Under the pieces are notes generated by a model. It saw only the letters and a program-made list of their open reading frames with translations, ran no database searches and was not told the DNA's origin. The position numbers and the translations under genes are program-made. DNA of 64,000 nt from Haliotis asinina (Eukaryota; Mollusca; Gastropoda; Lepetellida; Haliotidae), in NCBI RefSeq assembly GCF_037392515.1, contig NC_090282.1, positions 32,787,054-32,851,053 of the forward strand, given 5' to 3'. Of the stretch, positions 1 to 14,430 are shown in pieces; position 1 is the stretch's first letter; each line of letters opens with the position of its first letter.

Positions 1-2518
1 CAAGGATACAGGGAGATGGTTCTGAAGCACCAGATGCATTGGTTCAAGAAGGTGAAGGTCATCTGTCAGTTCCTGTCAGTCACAACTTTCATTGCTAAGT
101 ACTTAAAGAATAAGGGAATTATTTGATTCAATCATCAGTAGAAATATAAATTGAACAAACAAGCTTTAGAGTCGCCTTTTTGACAAACCTTTTTGATTTT
201 GGTTATTAACAAGATGGATGTGATTGATAACTTAATCTTGTGTGCTTTGTGAATGTAAAACACTTCCCAATTTCTTGGGATATGAACAGTCCATGAACTA
301 ACCATGCACATTAACAAATAGGAGTACTTGTAGAATTTTTGTAAACACAACAATTGTAATGAAGGCCTTAAGGCCAGAAATACTGAATAAACAGATTCGA
401 ACAAGTAGTAGCAATTTGCCACACACCATGGAGTACATACAGCTGTCTACAACAGCACAGTACAGTGTCAGGAATTATATATGTTGTAATGTATATTCAT
501 ACCCTTTGTTGTGACACATTTGCACCAGTCTCTACTGTTTTATTGGGAACAATTTTGTAGTCAAGGGACATGTCTTCATTGGGTTAACTCAGCTTTCTAA
601 CACACTAGAAATGTTTCATTCATTCATTCATTCATTCATTCATTCATTCATTCATTCACTCATTTACTCATTTATTTATTCATTTATTCATTCGTTCATA
701 TTCTCAGTATTCTAACCCATTTAGATATTATATGATTTTGTTCGTAGTAAGGCTTGAATTGTTGTCATCTTTCAATTAACACAGCACCAACCAGTTTACA
801 CAGACATGTTTACTAAATATGATTATCTTTTCAGGAAAGGGTCAAGTTATACCTGACCTTCCCCTTGCCAATGCTGTCCTTGACCTGGCTCTCCAGACCA
901 TCCAAGGTCATGAGCACTGGCTGACACGTGAAAGAGTGCTTCTTGTGACAAGGATTGTGATTGGAAAGGCACTTGACAGGTAGTGTCTTCAGATATCGGA
1001 TATGTCACTAACCAAACATAAAAATCTGTGAGGCTTGAGGAATGATTCTTCCTGTATATACTGTGTCAGCCTAGTGGTTAAAGCGTTGGGTCGTCATGCT
1101 TCAGACCTGTGGTTGAATTCCACATGTTTGAAGCCCATTTCTGGTGTCCCCTACTGTGATATTGCTGGAATATTGCCAAAAGCAGTGTAAAGCAAAACTC
1201 ACTCACTCACTCTGAGCTCTGTATATGCTTTTTAAAACTTTATGTGGTATTGTTTAATAACAAGGTGATGATTTAAATAATGCACCTGCAGACTGCAGTA
1301 TCATGGGAACAATACAAATGTTTTTAATTCCCCATTTTGCCGCCAGGTGGCTGTCTGACCAGATCAGCTACCTGACATCACCAGAACGCTGGGTGTATTA
1401 CTCTCAGCTCTTGCGTAAAGCGATATGGCCAGAAGGGAAGCTATCAACTGAAGACAAGCCAGTTAAACAGGAGAGTGAGAAGGAGGCAACACGGAAACAA
1501 GCCAAGCAATGTCTGAAAGATTTCTTTCCAGGTTAGTGATGATATGTGTCGAATGTTGGTACACTTATCATGTGCTTACACAGCATGCACTATGAACTAA
1601 AACCATGATGTGGAATAACAAGAAAGAGTTCTCTTTACTTATATATAGGAATCACTCATCATTGTCTTAACTTATTGAAGCAAATTGCCACATTGGACAT
1701 TGTGATGGAAATGATGACGTAACAAGATCACACTTAACAAACTAGTTGAGGGCTCAAGGCTTCTCAAGCAGTATGTTGTCTGGTGTGGTCAGTTTGTTTA
1801 CCAAAGTAGCTATCTATGTATGACAGCCTGTTTGATATTTAGCCTGGAATGGCCTGGAGTTGTTTAAGACGTTGAGTGTTTTGCTGTACAGAGCTGCATC
1901 CTTTCAGCAGTCAGAAACCTATCATAGTGGGTTTCATTTCCATATTTGATTGCTTTCTACAAATTCTAGATTTGTCAAAAACATATCAGTGCTTATTTGT
2001 TGGTTTTACCAACACTTCATTGCTACCTCCTTCCCATCATCGGTTGACTACTGTTGTATGTGTAATGGATGTGTACATTTTTCCACAGGGGTTTTGGGTG
2101 GGATTGATATCAGTGTCTGTATATTTAAACTCAACATGCACTTTTTCAGTAGTCTCCTGATAACAGGGAAAGAAGTGGTATAAAGTCAATAACGAAGCTA
2201 TTATCTATGTCTGTCTGTTTGCTGTTTAATGGCACTCTCAGTAGGTGTTATCTATAACTGATTTACGTTTTCATGGGAAGCGTCTTGCCATCCTTCCATG
2301 AAGAATCAGTTCTAATTTCCCATCGTTGTTATGTTGTAGACTTCATTGAACATTTGGCGGGATCGGAGGATTATGACAATGCAGCTGATCAGATCATGGA
2401 CATCCTGCAGTATGAGAAACTCAATCGGCATCTGCTGTACATGTTCCTGGAGATTCTAGCAGAGAAACTGTTTCCAGAAATCTCCACATCGGAACTGCAA
2501 GATAAATTATTCAGTTAA
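1..2518 (+). CDS. SNX19: Sorting nexin, 3' end (nexin-C domain, SNX19-like), partial
   Basis: Only the 3' end is in the window. Proposed exons are 835-979, 1347-1531 and 2340-2518 (TAA at 2516-2518); a tentative earlier exon ends at 51 with donor AAG|GTGAAG. All junctions are GT-AG and the phases match (51 to 835 phase 1, 979 to 1347 phase 2, 1531 to 2340 phase 1), which supports the model. The conceptual protein contains WLSDQISYLTSPERW, LLRKAIWPEGKL and NRHLLYMFLEILAEKLFP. These fit the C-terminal nexin-C domain of the PXA-PX-nexin-C sorting nexins and by recall are closest to vertebrate SNX19. Proteins of this class are membrane-anchored and act at endosome and ER contacts; the PXA and PX parts would lie upstream of the window. 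An SNX13/14/25 paralogue is possible. The gene is plus strand and nothing in the sequence shows its regulation. Confidence 0.65.
614..698. repeat. (ATTC)n microsatellite
   Basis: About 20 tandem copies of ATTC, degrading into ATTT and ACTC variants towards the right, inside the intron before the exon at 835-979. Nothing else is seen in the 52-834 intron. Confidence 0.9.
1064..1210 (+). mobile_element. SINE-A (tRNA-derived, CACTCAC tail)
   Basis: The head CCTAGTGGTTAAAGCGTTG is followed by GAAGCCCATTTCTGGTGTCC and ends with AAACTCACTCACTCAC. It lies in the SNX19-like intron 980-1346. The copy is diverged in the B-box region. Confidence 0.85.
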
Positions 2519-5210
2519 TATTTAACATAAATAGTGCCAAAATGTAGTACCTTTAAATATATCAGAAAATGAAATTGTCAACCAAGAAACATATAAAATC
2601 TCAGTCGTGGGAAGTAGTTCCATCTTACAGGTTGTGCACATTGTGTGAGAAAGTAGTTCCCCATGCAGTTTCTGCATTTTGAATGACAGCGAGGCTAGAA
2701 TACTTGAGTGTGAGAATACAGATTTTAACACTCATTGATCAATAGGCTTTGTGTTGTTCAAGCTTTCAGTTTCACATTTGCCTAAAACTGCACAAGTAAG
2801 AACATGAAATTTGATGTTGTGAGATAATTGTTGGTGATATCAACTAACTGAGAGGACCACATGTAATCCAAGATGGCTGTTGTACTCACGTACATATTCA
2901 AAGATGGCCATTCTTCCCTTCATACCTTTGTAGATGCTGTTCACATTCCAAGATATCAGTCTTCACATGGTAAACATGGTAAACAACTGCATCTTCATGC
3001 AAAGCCTGAGAAAGCTTTAGATAAATAGTATGAAAGGATTGTAAAGAGCTACTGTATGTAGCAATATTGTGGTGTGTGTTTAAATGTGCTGTTACTGTGA
3101 TGACTGTATTGCTAATACTTATCAACACTGTAAGGTCAGAAGATTGAAAATGGAGACAGTGCTTGATGTAATCACTTTAGATTAACATTGGTAGCTTTCT
3201 GAACAATGAATGTCTAAAAGGCCACATGAGAATATATATTTGAATGCATAGGTCATGAAATGTTTAATGCTTGATAATGTTTATCTTTTTGTGATTCAGT
3301 GCTAGCTGTTCCTTTTCAACAGACCTCATTTTGGTTTGATTTGATCGATTTTTGCAGTTGGAATCCTACAACCCAATATTATCCAGAATCTAATGTCAGT
3401 TTTTTCCTTCCCTCACTAATCCTCATTTACAAGTAATTTCTCCTGAGGGAAACAAACAGCATTATTCATAATGGCATTTCTGTTGAGAGTGTTTGTATAT
3501 GCGTGTACTGCATCCCTAAAGATGAACTTGTTGATCCAAAGGGAGGATACGTCTTCAGAAAATCTAGTCCCCATTACTGTTTTACTAGATATTAGGGTCC
3601 GTACCTAATTTATAACTAGGGGTATTGATGATGAATTGAGGAGAGAGAAGATGGTCTCTTTTGTTCTGGGAAGGTAGATGAGTGTCATCAAATTTGTGCA
3701 AAACAATGTGCAGAAAATAAAAAAAAATATGGGAAAGGTTCCTTTGTTTTTGTACATGACATGATGGTGGGTTGTTTTTCAAGGGAGGAGTCAATCACAT
3801 TGTACATGCATCTCCATTAAAATACATCATCACACCCCAACGTCCTGGACTTAAATTATGAATGGTCCCTTAGGTGGCATGTTATTACTGTTCATATTGA
3901 GGAGTATGCTTGTCTCCTTATACAATCTTCATGGATATCGAATCAAATATACATTAAACATAATTGTGACAGACACCTTGTAAACCTAAATTACAATCAT
4001 AATACATATATTTATTTCATGTAAAGTCCTCAAATTTGAGATTTATGAAAAGGAAGTAAATCTGTAAAGATGTGTCTTGATTTTTAATGGTAAATTATGT
4101 TACAGAGTTAAGTTTGTAAATATTTGATGTATTTTATCAACTTGCAAGAAGTCAAATCAATAATCTTGTGTCAGTGACTTTAAGCTTTAGTTTTGGTGAA
4201 ACAAAAAGTCATGAAAACTGAGAATGCATTGAGATGTTTCAGAATATATGGGCTGAGGCAATATTTTGTGACAAATGTCACAATTATTTATGCTTGTACA
4301 AATGCTATATGCTATATAGATATGACTACACATTTGACTGACTGAAAGGAAACTTTTATTGTGAATGGAAGCATTGTTTTAACTTCACACTCAACAATCC
4401 TGTATAGTAGTGCTTATCTACGCACATATCTTATTTGGTCATCATCACTTGCAGATTTTGAGATTATCTTCATCTTGTTATTTATCACACACATCTTCAG
4501 AATCTGCAATGTTTATAAGAAATAACAGTAAGGGAGGGTCCATGTGATTTCTAGGGTAGGGTTGGGGTGATGGAGGGGTTCGTGGTTTGTTTTGTGGAAA
4601 AAATACCCACTTGTGTTTGTAGTAAATAAGAACTGATTGTTTGATGTGGTCAGTGATGTAGCGAAGGATATCAGATTGGCGTTTGGGTTTGTTTTAAATT
4701 TTTTTTAAAATACACTTAAGTATATTTGCTGTAAGTCTCCAGAATTTCCTGGTATATGAGAAAAAGATAAAACAATGGGCCCAGTTGGTATGTGTCTGTA
4801 TCATTTCTGTGACATGAAACAGTACTGACTCTGGTGTCCCAAAATATAACTCCCTCAATCTGTTACTGCTGCTGCAGTTGTGATGACTTATAAACCACAA
4901 AATGAACAATTTGGGCAGATTGTCATTAGCATCTGAATATTATGATTATGTTACATGTTGCTCGTCGTCAAGTGTAAAAAACACAGAATTATTGTGATAT
5001 GTTGTGATTGTCTTGAAACGTGAGAGTATATGTGTCTGGTTTTATTCATGTGTAACTTCTGTGTGGATTTTGTGAATTCATCCTTGTTATTAGTCACATC
5101 GTACTGACTAGTGAGTTAAAACTGAGAAAAAAAAATATTTTTGTTTCAGCCCAGAAATATTTTTAATACAAATCCTTTATCACATTCTTCTGGGGTAGTG
5201 AAAAAGATCA

Positions 5211-5510
5211 GGCCAGGCCAGTTTTATTTCTTGTTTTACAGATTTTTGCCTTCAGAAAACCTGAAGACAGGAGGGAAAAAATAAAAAACTAGTGAAAGTA
5301 ATATTCCTTTCAAAAACCAAGAGTATTTTATTTCTGGCAATCTATGAAGTGTACTCTTAAATAAATTTCTTGTATCAATAAGTTTACTTTTTTGGCCAAT
5401 AAAAGCATTCAAATTTTATCTTTTGAGTGGGGAAATTGGGGTTTTTTTTCCTATTTTTGTAAAAAATATGACAAGCGGATCCATAAAGCAAGACATATAT
5501 TTGGTCTGGC
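5211..5510. mobile_element. MITE with GGCCAGACC-type inverted repeats, copy 1
   Basis: The left end reads GGCCAGTTTTATTTCTTG and the right end is its imperfect inverse, closing on GGTCTGGC. The interior matches the copy at 41597-41925 over several blocks, for example GTAATATTCCTT and TATTTTA-TTTGGCAAT. There is no coding capacity, so it is a non-autonomous DNA element whose superfamily is not determined. Confidence 0.7.
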
Positions 5511-7436
5511 TTCAGTTTTAGTTTTCACTTTTGTGCCTTGCAGAGTATGTTAAATATGCCAAAAATATAAATAGACTCTTAGTTTTTTAAAACAAGATTT
5601 GTCTCATTTGGTTACACATTGTAGATGCAGAACTGCAGTGTTCATCTCATAGAGGTATTATGTTTACGGTCAGATAAGTTGTTCCAGTTTTCATGGTTAC
5701 ATATCAGACAGTATTCAGGAGTTTGTACTCTTTCAAATGTAGCATCAGTATTCTTCATACAGTGAAGCCTTTTTAACTCTGCAATTTGACTGGTTGTGAA
5801 TGTTCTTTATGGGATTGGGGGACACATTATTTCAGACTGTTCTGTGAATAAAAGCTAGTCTTTCTCTATCTTCAATATTGAAATGTGCCATTTGGCTTGG
5901 TGAAAAGTATTAGTTTAAAACGATTGTCATGATGAATATTTATTTGAATTTGTCCTGTTCAGAGTGCAGGTTGTGTTATCTCTGAAGCATAAGATGCCAT
6001 CTTGTTCATCTCAAAATCATAGAATTTCAGGTTGAAGAGAACCACAGAAAATTGGTTTCACAGCTCTATTTTACAATTTTGATAGGCATTATTTGTTGCT
6101 TAACTTTTATAAAACATGTGAATGTGAAATCACGAAATGTTGAATGTAAACTGTTTAGAACCATCAGAAAACGTTTCAAGATTAGATAACCAGAGAAAAA
6201 GGCATGAAATGAGATATGAATCAAATAACAAGAAATATTTACTATCACCTTGCCAGGTTAACCAACAGCAATTAAACATATCAAAATATCAAGGTACATT
6301 TATTACGTGAAATTCTTCAAATATGTCACATATATAGATCTGACAGAATGAAAAAACTCTTTGTGAAGCAAAGCAGTTTAACAAGTCCGAGTTCACAGGG
6401 GAAAAACAATTTGGAAGTTGGGGTAGCTTAATGGGTAAAGTGTTCAGTTGTTTGGCCTATGGAATGGGTTCAGTTTCCCAAAATATTTAAACCTTTTCAT
6501 ACGCTAAATAGGTAAAACTAGAATCACTCGCACATAAAATCAGACGTTATTAAGAGTGAAATACTGATTTAGTATTCTTCTGGGATTAAGAAGTCATTTT
6601 GATATAAGAATTTGAAGTGACAGTTACAAAGGTTTCACTGTTTGTTAGCTTCTGCTTGTTTTCTGTGCTAGGTTTCTAGGGTCCAATTTTCACAGTTTTA
6701 GAGTTCTATATTTTGTATGTATTTTTAGCATATTTTGATTTTTTGTAATAGTTGTACAAGGATTGTTTTAATGAAAATTGCCTGTGACTTTACCAGGTAT
6801 GACACATCGTCATGTTTATTTGAAAGTTTTAGAGTGGTTTTAGTTTATTTAGATTTAGCTTAGGAACAGAAAGTAACATTCCACTGTATTGGGACTTTAA
6901 TAGAGTTGGAAATTAAGCTATAATTTTAGATTATTTTTATAAACACTTTGATTCTCTAGGAAATGGCCACTTCTAAGGTTGTCCATGGGCTAATAGTGAC
7001 TTTGTATTTAGTTGATTTGAAATGAATTGTTGCAATGTTATCCTTAAAATATATCGTAGTGATATATGAAGATGCGGAGATTTAAAAAGCTATTTTCTTG
7101 TCTATTTAATAGGAAATATATTCTCTTACTTCGTGGATACTCCAAAATAGTGACATGACAATATTGATGTATAGACCAAAATGCATTTTTTACATACCTT
7201 ACTCAAGAAGAGCAAGGTAGCACCATCCCCTGCTTGTCTATTGTTATTGGAGTCTGAGAATATCATCTCCACAGGAACACTTGACAATGAAGCTGAAACT
7301 TGGTTCCTGCTAGTTTCAATGTTTATCACCATTATAGGGGTTGTTAAAATCCTTCTCCCCAGTTGAAAGTGTAAATTTATCTGTTTTGTAATTGCAAGAT
7401 CATTACTCTATATTGTCAATTGATATTTGATTAGAT

Positions 7437-7510
7437 CCTGGTTGGGACTTGTCTTCAGCAACCCATGTTTGTCAAGAAGGTGATTAAGTTCATTGGGTGG
7501 TCATGTGTTA
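7437..7510 (+). mobile_element. SINE-B, 5' fragment
   Basis: It carries CTTCAGCAACCCATG and TGGGTGGTCATG, matching the start of the fuller SINE-B copy at 35521-35778. The 3' tail is missing. Confidence 0.5.
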
Positions 7511-8904
7511 GCATTAAACAGCTAACAGACAAATAATAGCTTATTTCATCTGTGTATTAGTTCACATTTGTGAAGTCTTGCATTCTCAATATTAGCAGAT
7601 CATAGAATATTGTGTTTGCAAATTTTGTTGTCAGGATCCATAATGACTTCTTATCCAGGTGAGCTACAGTTTCATAATTACAAAATTGGACGTTTAAGAA
7701 ATTTGACAACTGCAGGTACGTTCGAGGATTCAAATCTATATTGTTACAAATCAGCTCAGTTGTTTCAATGAATCACTTGTGTAACTGTGACAACATGCGC
7801 ATTAGATGAAGAGGCCATCTTTGTGGGTCATCACTCTTGATATTTAAAGTCAATGGCAACATTTGTATTGATGATCAGTAACACCATGCAGGGGTATTTA
7901 CTTGTGTGGCAATTGACTGCATATCATTCAAATCTCACAAATGTTAGGTATCAGTTTATATTATATGTTGTACCTGAAGATTCACTGTAATGTAAGTCTG
8001 GAAAGTTTTGCATGCAGGAATATACTGCCAAAATGGCAGGTTCATGATGAGGGTATCTCAGCTGAACAACTACAAACTTAAAATGTAAGGTGATGTATAT
8101 GTTTTAGTCACTTCAAATATCAATATGTAACTTCAAAATGTTACCAGCCCTAAATGGATTTAACCAGACCAGACAATCTAGAGAAAATGATGAAATTTTT
8201 AGTTACAATGAATAATTTAATGAACCTGAGACATGTATTTACTCAGTCCATCAATAGGTGATATCTTATAAGTGATAATATTTGTCAACTCAGTGCTTTG
8301 AGCTAATTTTCAAGTCAAAATGTAATGCTCAGTTTAAAAAAATATTATTTTAAGATGTGGTGTATCTACTCTGATGTAGAGCACATGTTATCTAAAATTT
8401 TTACCACTCCTGCTAGCTACGAGTAAATTTAGACCATCCGTCAGAAATTTAGCCCATCTCAGGTGATCGGACAGGCTTTATTTCATAAACTGTCAATAAG
8501 CCAGTCCATAATTAAATATATATTCCCATATTACGTTTCTGAACCTTGTCACTCCAGGTCAGGAAAGTTGACTAACTTGTCACATCTTGTCCGTCCCACA
8601 TAACACCGAGTTGTCCAGGGGACCTGTACACACAGCTATCGTAATGCTACGACACTCATAAGTCTATGTTAGAGTATGAAAGTTACAATCGCTTTGTGAA
8701 ATGGGTCCCTGACATATCCTAGCCAAATGTAACAAACTCCACCTTCCGGCCTTCCTTGTCAGCTACAGCAGTACTGACCTGCAGTTCTGAAAATTTGATG
8801 TTGAGTTATCGTTTCATCAAACGGCTGCATATTCATCTAGTATATTGTGCATAAGCAGTTTGATTTCACAAAACTTTCAATATTATGACCCACTGCCAGT
8901 AAGG

Positions 8905-9057
8905 GGTGTTAGTGAAGCCTAGGGGTTAAAGCTTTTGCTTGAAACCCAGGTTCAATTCCCCACATGGATACAATGGGTGAAGCCCATTTCCTGTGCCACC
9001 AACGATATTTCTGGAGTATTGCTAAAAGCGGCATAAAACTAAACTCACTCACTCACT
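8905..9057 (+). mobile_element. SINE-A, near full length
   Basis: It has an A-box-like AGCCTAGGGGTTAAAGC, a B-box-like GGTTCAATTCC, then GAAGCCCATTTCC and the tail AAAACTAAACTCACTCACTC. The copy is only moderately diverged. Confidence 0.85.
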
Positions 9058-9983
9058 GCCAATAATACAATAATACAAAACTTTCCAGATTTTAAGATTT
9101 TCAACCAGATATATGTATTATATTCACACCCTGTTAGATATGATGTTTACAAACAATGAAACTGTTCCTATGTAATTAATTAGTGCTGTGATGGAATACA
9201 AAGTACAATAATGTATAACTAGCTTTCATGTTGTGTTGCCATGATTATGTTTCATTGAATCATTTTGTTGTCATCAGTAAATGTATCACCTGATTCAGGC
9301 CCCTTGCACAAAGTGATAATCTCTTAGATTGCAAGGCTGTTAATTATTTGAGTTCATTGTAGAGCTCAGATCATCTTGTGCAACAGGACATTGGCCTCAT
9401 TGTACCTGTGAGGACACCTATCATTAGTGAGTCTTCATGATGATGTGCAATATATACTCAAACACAAAAGTAATTTTGACTTCTTGTTCATCGTGAAGTG
9501 ATGTTTTAGAAGTATGTACCTTGGATGCTTCTTTTAATTTTTTAAGAATACAGATGTTGAATTTAGTTGACAATTGACCATATCAGATTTCTGTAGATTT
9601 GTTTATATTCTTCATTCAAATTTAAACAGAGCTTCAGATACTACCTTGTCACACTGTCACTGATTGATACATTCTACCAAGGAGGGAAGTAAAAATTATA
9701 CATACCAGTATTGCTTCTACAAAATGGTAGTCTCCATTTTTGTGCCATTACTGAACAACTTTGATTCAGATTTATATAATAGAGAATGGAATCAGATGTG
9801 CATCGTCATATTTTCATTCCATTCATTCTTTGGACTGGTCCCAATTTTCAAGTAGCCTAACCTGTATTTGAACTCAGCAGTCCTGATTTAGAAAAATGAA
9901 TATTATTATTGTTATATTTTCCCCATTCTAAACATACAGTGGTTCCTAAAGTGTCACCCTCAGTTAGATCACAATAGCTGTTT

Positions 9984-10095
9984 GGAGATGGTGGAATAGC
10001 CAGGCAGTTAACGTGTTTACTTGTCACACCTAATTCCTGGGTTCATGGCTCACATGAAGCCTATTCCCATGTCCCTTGCCCTAATATTGGGTAAA
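9984..10095 (+). mobile_element. SINE-A, 5' two-thirds
   Basis: It resembles the SINE-A head (GGTGGAATAGCC, TTGTCACACC, GAAGCCTATTCCC) but lacks the CACTCAC tail. It is an old, truncated copy. Confidence 0.55.
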
Positions 10096-11300
10096 ACAAT
10101 ATTTACAGACACACTCTTGACATAGTGTTTGTTCCATGTAGACACTGTGAATTAAGCAAAGCTATGTTTATAAACATAATTACTTATCTTACCTCACACA
10201 TACATGTCGCTTTCTGATTGGCTGAGCTCTCTTCTGTTATTTTCAATGCACCCCGTGTACTAGCGAGGTGTATTGCAATACACCCCACTGCCAATAGCAA
10301 CTCATTCGGTACTTAGTGGTGGTTATCTTGAGTAACATTGCATTACGCATGATGCACTGAAATTACTGATGTTTTACGAATGCAAATCAATGGAAGGGAG
10401 ATAACTCTAAATCTGTTTTTCTTGTGTCATCCACCATATCTAGCAATGGCTACGAAAAAATTCCAATAAATAAATTTTGACAAAACATTCAAATGTAGTC
10501 CTTGTGAATATTAACAGTAGGAATTACATAGCAGCGACTTTACTAAGACAGTGCCTACGGGAAAAAACAGCAAGATGCAAGATTCGAATCGTTTGATTCA
10601 CACAGGTTGTCTGAAGTGTACGATCCTATACCCATGCCTCAAACAGTTCAAAATTAACATTGAGATGTTCAATGAGATAAATACGTTGTTCGCTCGTTCC
10701 CCCTTCTGATAAGTGAACAACATATTTATTTACCGCACTTCGGGCTCAGGGAACATAAACAAACATCAAGGGTACCTCAACCCATGGTCCCCTTGTGACC
10801 AGTAAACAACCTATAATGTAATTCCTTTCATTCAAAACATTACTGTGTTTGGAGTTACTTTTGTGTTTGAGTATAGGTCCATTTTGTGTTACAATGTCTA
10901 CTGCTTTTATAAGCATGATCTTCATGGTAACAATGAAGTTTTACCCACCAAATACTTAATATTTATTGTCTACCTGGTTAACTGTTAGCATAAACAACAC
11001 TGCTAGTGTAGCTGTGTTAACTGTTTTCTGTTAAGTGTATCAATAAATGTCTGATTTTAATTATAGAGTGTTTGTGAATTATTACAATGTCATAATGTTT
11101 GTGTTAATGAGGTATTGACATGCCAGTCTATACAAACAGCTGTTAATAATATAGCCCAGTGTGATAGTATTATCAGTGGGAGTATATTATAGATGTTGAA
11201 TGAGTGGTAACTAGGATTCCTTTTATCAACATGTGTCTCAGTTTCCTGTGTCTTAGGTAACAGTGGCAATCTTATTAGCAAGAATTGCTTCCATGAGAAG
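10096..11300. other. Gene-free stretch, nothing recognised
   Basis: I see no exon, RNA gene or clear repeat boundary. Around 10230-10300 there is a short CACCCCGTGTACT / AATACACCCCACTG motif pair that could belong to an unrecognised repeat. Confidence 0.4.
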
Positions 11301-11457
11301 TGTGGGGTGGACCAGTGGTTAGAGTGTTCAGTTGTCACACTGAAGGCACGGATTCGATTTATCACACGGGGAAATTGTGTGAAACCAATTTCTGGTGTTC
11401 TGGTGTGAGATTGCCGGAATATTGCTAAAAACAGTGCAAAACCAAACTCACTCACTC
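11301..11457 (+). mobile_element. SINE-A, full length but diverged
   Basis: The head GGGGTGGACCAGTGGTTAGA, a central GAAACCAATTTCTGGTG and the tail AAACTCACTCACTCA are all present. The B-box region is degraded. Confidence 0.8.
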
Positions 11458-14214
11458 AATGAGAAGAGGCAGTGTAACCAGAAAAAGGTTTCAGTTATGT
11501 ATGGAGATGGTGAAGCTAGATGTAATATTTTCCATTGGCAGATATCATTGTTGCTCGCTCTGTTATAAGTAAAATAAAATTGGTTTGACTCCTTATTACA
11601 GCCATGTCCCCATAAAGTAACAGTAATTTCAACTGAGTTTTTGGTACATGTAAAGGCATTGGAGAACACATAAATTTAGCCCTTCTTATCTGATAAGATA
11701 TATTGGGTTTATTTAAAATCAGTTTGTTGTCCAAGATGAATGAGATTGTTGGTTAAGATGATTTATTTGGCATTGTCTTGCCACAAATCCAAATTTGAAA
11801 CTTTCTTTAATCAAATTAATTGCCATGATTTTGATGATGACAATAGACTCGTCTTATAATCTTATCTATATCTGGAAATGTCCACTTCCACGGAGAGAAA
11901 TATACAAGAAAGTAGTGCACAGTTATGGCCATATCCTGTACGGAAAACACAGCACATAACCCTTGTCAAATTTCATGAACTAGGAAGTGTGAACAAAGTG
12001 TTTGAATTGCTGGATCCCATGACAGTATCAAATAACACAGAATGCCATCACTTGAAATACACCAGTAGGCTAGTCTGTAACTGTAATTGGGATTTCGTGA
12101 TCAGTCGTGAAAAAGGTTGGCCTTAAATGGCTGTATGACATGCTGTATTTGAAATATGCCATTGTATTAATAAAAGACTTTGATGTATTGACATATTCAT
12201 CAATCATTGATATATATCAACTGAATCATGAATTACACCCCAGATGTGAGCACGTGCCTGTATTGCTAACATGCTCCAATTTATTTCAGTGGCATGTGAT
12301 CATTCAGTTCACTGATGGCCACTTGCTTCCATGCCAATAACTTGCCATGGTGTATTTTCTTCAACTGTAAGTCTTGCAATATCAAGTTAAGTTTGATCGT
12401 CATCTTTTCAATCAGATGTTGTGAACATAGTGCAGTTATGAAATGTATGCCCCAGGGTGAACATACAACCCATGGGTTCTGATATACTGGGGGAAGTTTT
12501 TACATGTTTTGCAAACTATTATGCTTAGACCGAAAATTTACAAAAACTGCCTTTAGATTCAGGTGATGAATAACTAACAGTCGTTTGTATAGTTTGATAA
12601 AACAATTCTCTTTAACCTGAAAAGGAGCTTCAGTTAATTTTCCATACTCTGGAAGATCTGTGACCATTCCATTTTCAAGCTAGTTAAATTTTTCATGCAA
12701 CCCTATTCAGGGAATATTCACCTTGTGTCCTCTCAGGATAAAGTGTAAGGCAGAGTTTACCTGTTCAATGAAAACACAAAAAAAAGTTTGAAAAATAGTG
12801 AAGTTTATTTCATCTGTAACAGACAGAGTAAGATATATATTTCTATTCACACGTTAGGAAGGAATACTTAGGATGGCATAGGCCATGAAGACAGAAAGTA
12901 ATTCCAAATACTGTTTTTGGCTTTTTTTTAATTTTGTTGCCCAATACTGTAGTAGCAGGACCACTTACAAATAATTACTTGTTAATCTGAATTTTTATGT
13001 CAATAAAATATGTCTGTGAACAAATATTCCTCCACATATTGGCTGTCAAGTGAAATTATTTATCAGTAGTGACATGTAGTCTCTAAATGAACATATTTTA
13101 CTCACAAAAATCATTTCTAAATAGTATTCGTAAATAGAAATAAAAAGGAACACATTGCCATTCTTCATCAAATTTAGACCACATACTCTAGACTTGCATG
13201 GGTTGTTTGTCTGAAGGTCAGATTGAATCAGACAGAACAGTTTTCGGCCCAGCATAACTGTCACACACTAATTGAAACAATAAGATCAAAAAGGAGAAAG
13301 GACAAACTGCCAGTACTGATATACCGGATGTCTCATAAAGCCCAATTTTTACGCCACTGAAAACTGGGCCCATATACTTTTTAAAAAAGTAGAGGATATT
13401 CCATTTTGTGAGGATACCATAAGCCAATGACAATGCAAGCTCCTGCAGAAGTTTTCTGAATTAAAACTTTTATCTTTCCTGTAAACATAAGATGGCCATA
13501 TTGATTTGCCAGTGACAGAAATTATTTAATATTTGACACACAAACCTATAAGAAAAGTTGCCTATCTTGTTACCATATCAAGGAGATCCTTCATTACGTG
13601 CAGATTACTTTGCCGACAATGAAGAGCTGTGTTTGTGAGTTAAACCTTCGAGCCATAACACCTTCATGATGGACATACCAAACACCTGATACAGCTGTTT
13701 ATAATTATCACCTGGCACCCTTGTAATGAAAAGGTACAAGTAAGAGGGATTTCAAGACGTAAACGTGTTGGACTGAATGTCAGTCTCACAATGCTGTTTT
13801 TCTGAGTTGCTAATTTTTTACCATCATATCTTGGATAGTGTTACCTGGTAAACTTCTTGTCACAATCGTACAATTTTATCAGTGAGTTAACCGCACTTAT
13901 GCTTCTGATAAACTCCGTAAACTGCTACTGCTGCTGCTGCTACTGATCCCAAGTTTAAACAGGGGTTTGCTATTGTATGGGTTTTTCTGCAATGTAACAT
14001 AGCTTCATGTCTACATATCATTTGGCATCAAACAAGCACAGGGGTGGTAAGGAACAGTGAAATAGGTAAAGATGTGACCCTGACTTGACTTGTAAACTCA
14101 TGCATTTCTAAAGGTACCTTAGAAACCTTCAGTGATGTCACTCTATTGTTCTCGGGGGAACACTTTTTTCGTAATATCCTTCAAATCTGATACAATCTCG
14201 CTTCCTTGGGCAAT
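11458..14214. other. Gene-free stretch
   Basis: No coding exon is supported on either strand. Short open frames at 11878-12126 and 12107-12340 show no recognisable protein features. A small CTG/CTA run lies at about 13922-13945. Confidence 0.5.
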
Positions 14215-14335
14215 TATCTAAATAATGTCCCTCTGAATTTGGCATTATCTTAATAATGTCCCCCTCACCCAGGTATTATTTTAATAATGTCCCTCTGATC
14301 TGAGCATAATCTTAGTAATGTCCCTCTGTTCCGGA
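14215..14335. repeat. Short tandem repeat, about 40-bp unit
   Basis: Three to four units share AATAATGTCCCTCTGA followed by a variable spacer, ending in ATTATCTTAATAATG. The units are imperfect. Confidence 0.7.
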
Positions 14336-14430
14336 TCATTGACTCATTACTGAAGACTGATATGACTTTGTCTCAACATCACTGAATATGATTGTAAAAT
14401 ATGACATTATTGACAAATTTCAATGTAGTG

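Larger units (their letters stand above)
2519..8904. other. SNX19-like 3' UTR and gene-free AT-rich DNA
   Basis: No exon or conserved reading frame is visible on either strand. Candidate polyadenylation signals (AATAAA) for the upstream gene occur at 3716-3721 and 5847-5852, so the 3' UTR could be 1.2 to 3.3 kb long. The stretch contains a MITE at 5211-5510, a weak SINE-A head near 6418-6480 and a SINE-B head at 7437-7510. The short open frames here look like chance. Confidence 0.6.

Noticed and set aside
7181..7366. A 61-codon plus-strand open frame overlapping a 68-codon minus-strand frame
   Set aside because: No conserved motif, splice signal or composition bias; mutually overlapping short frames are expected by chance.
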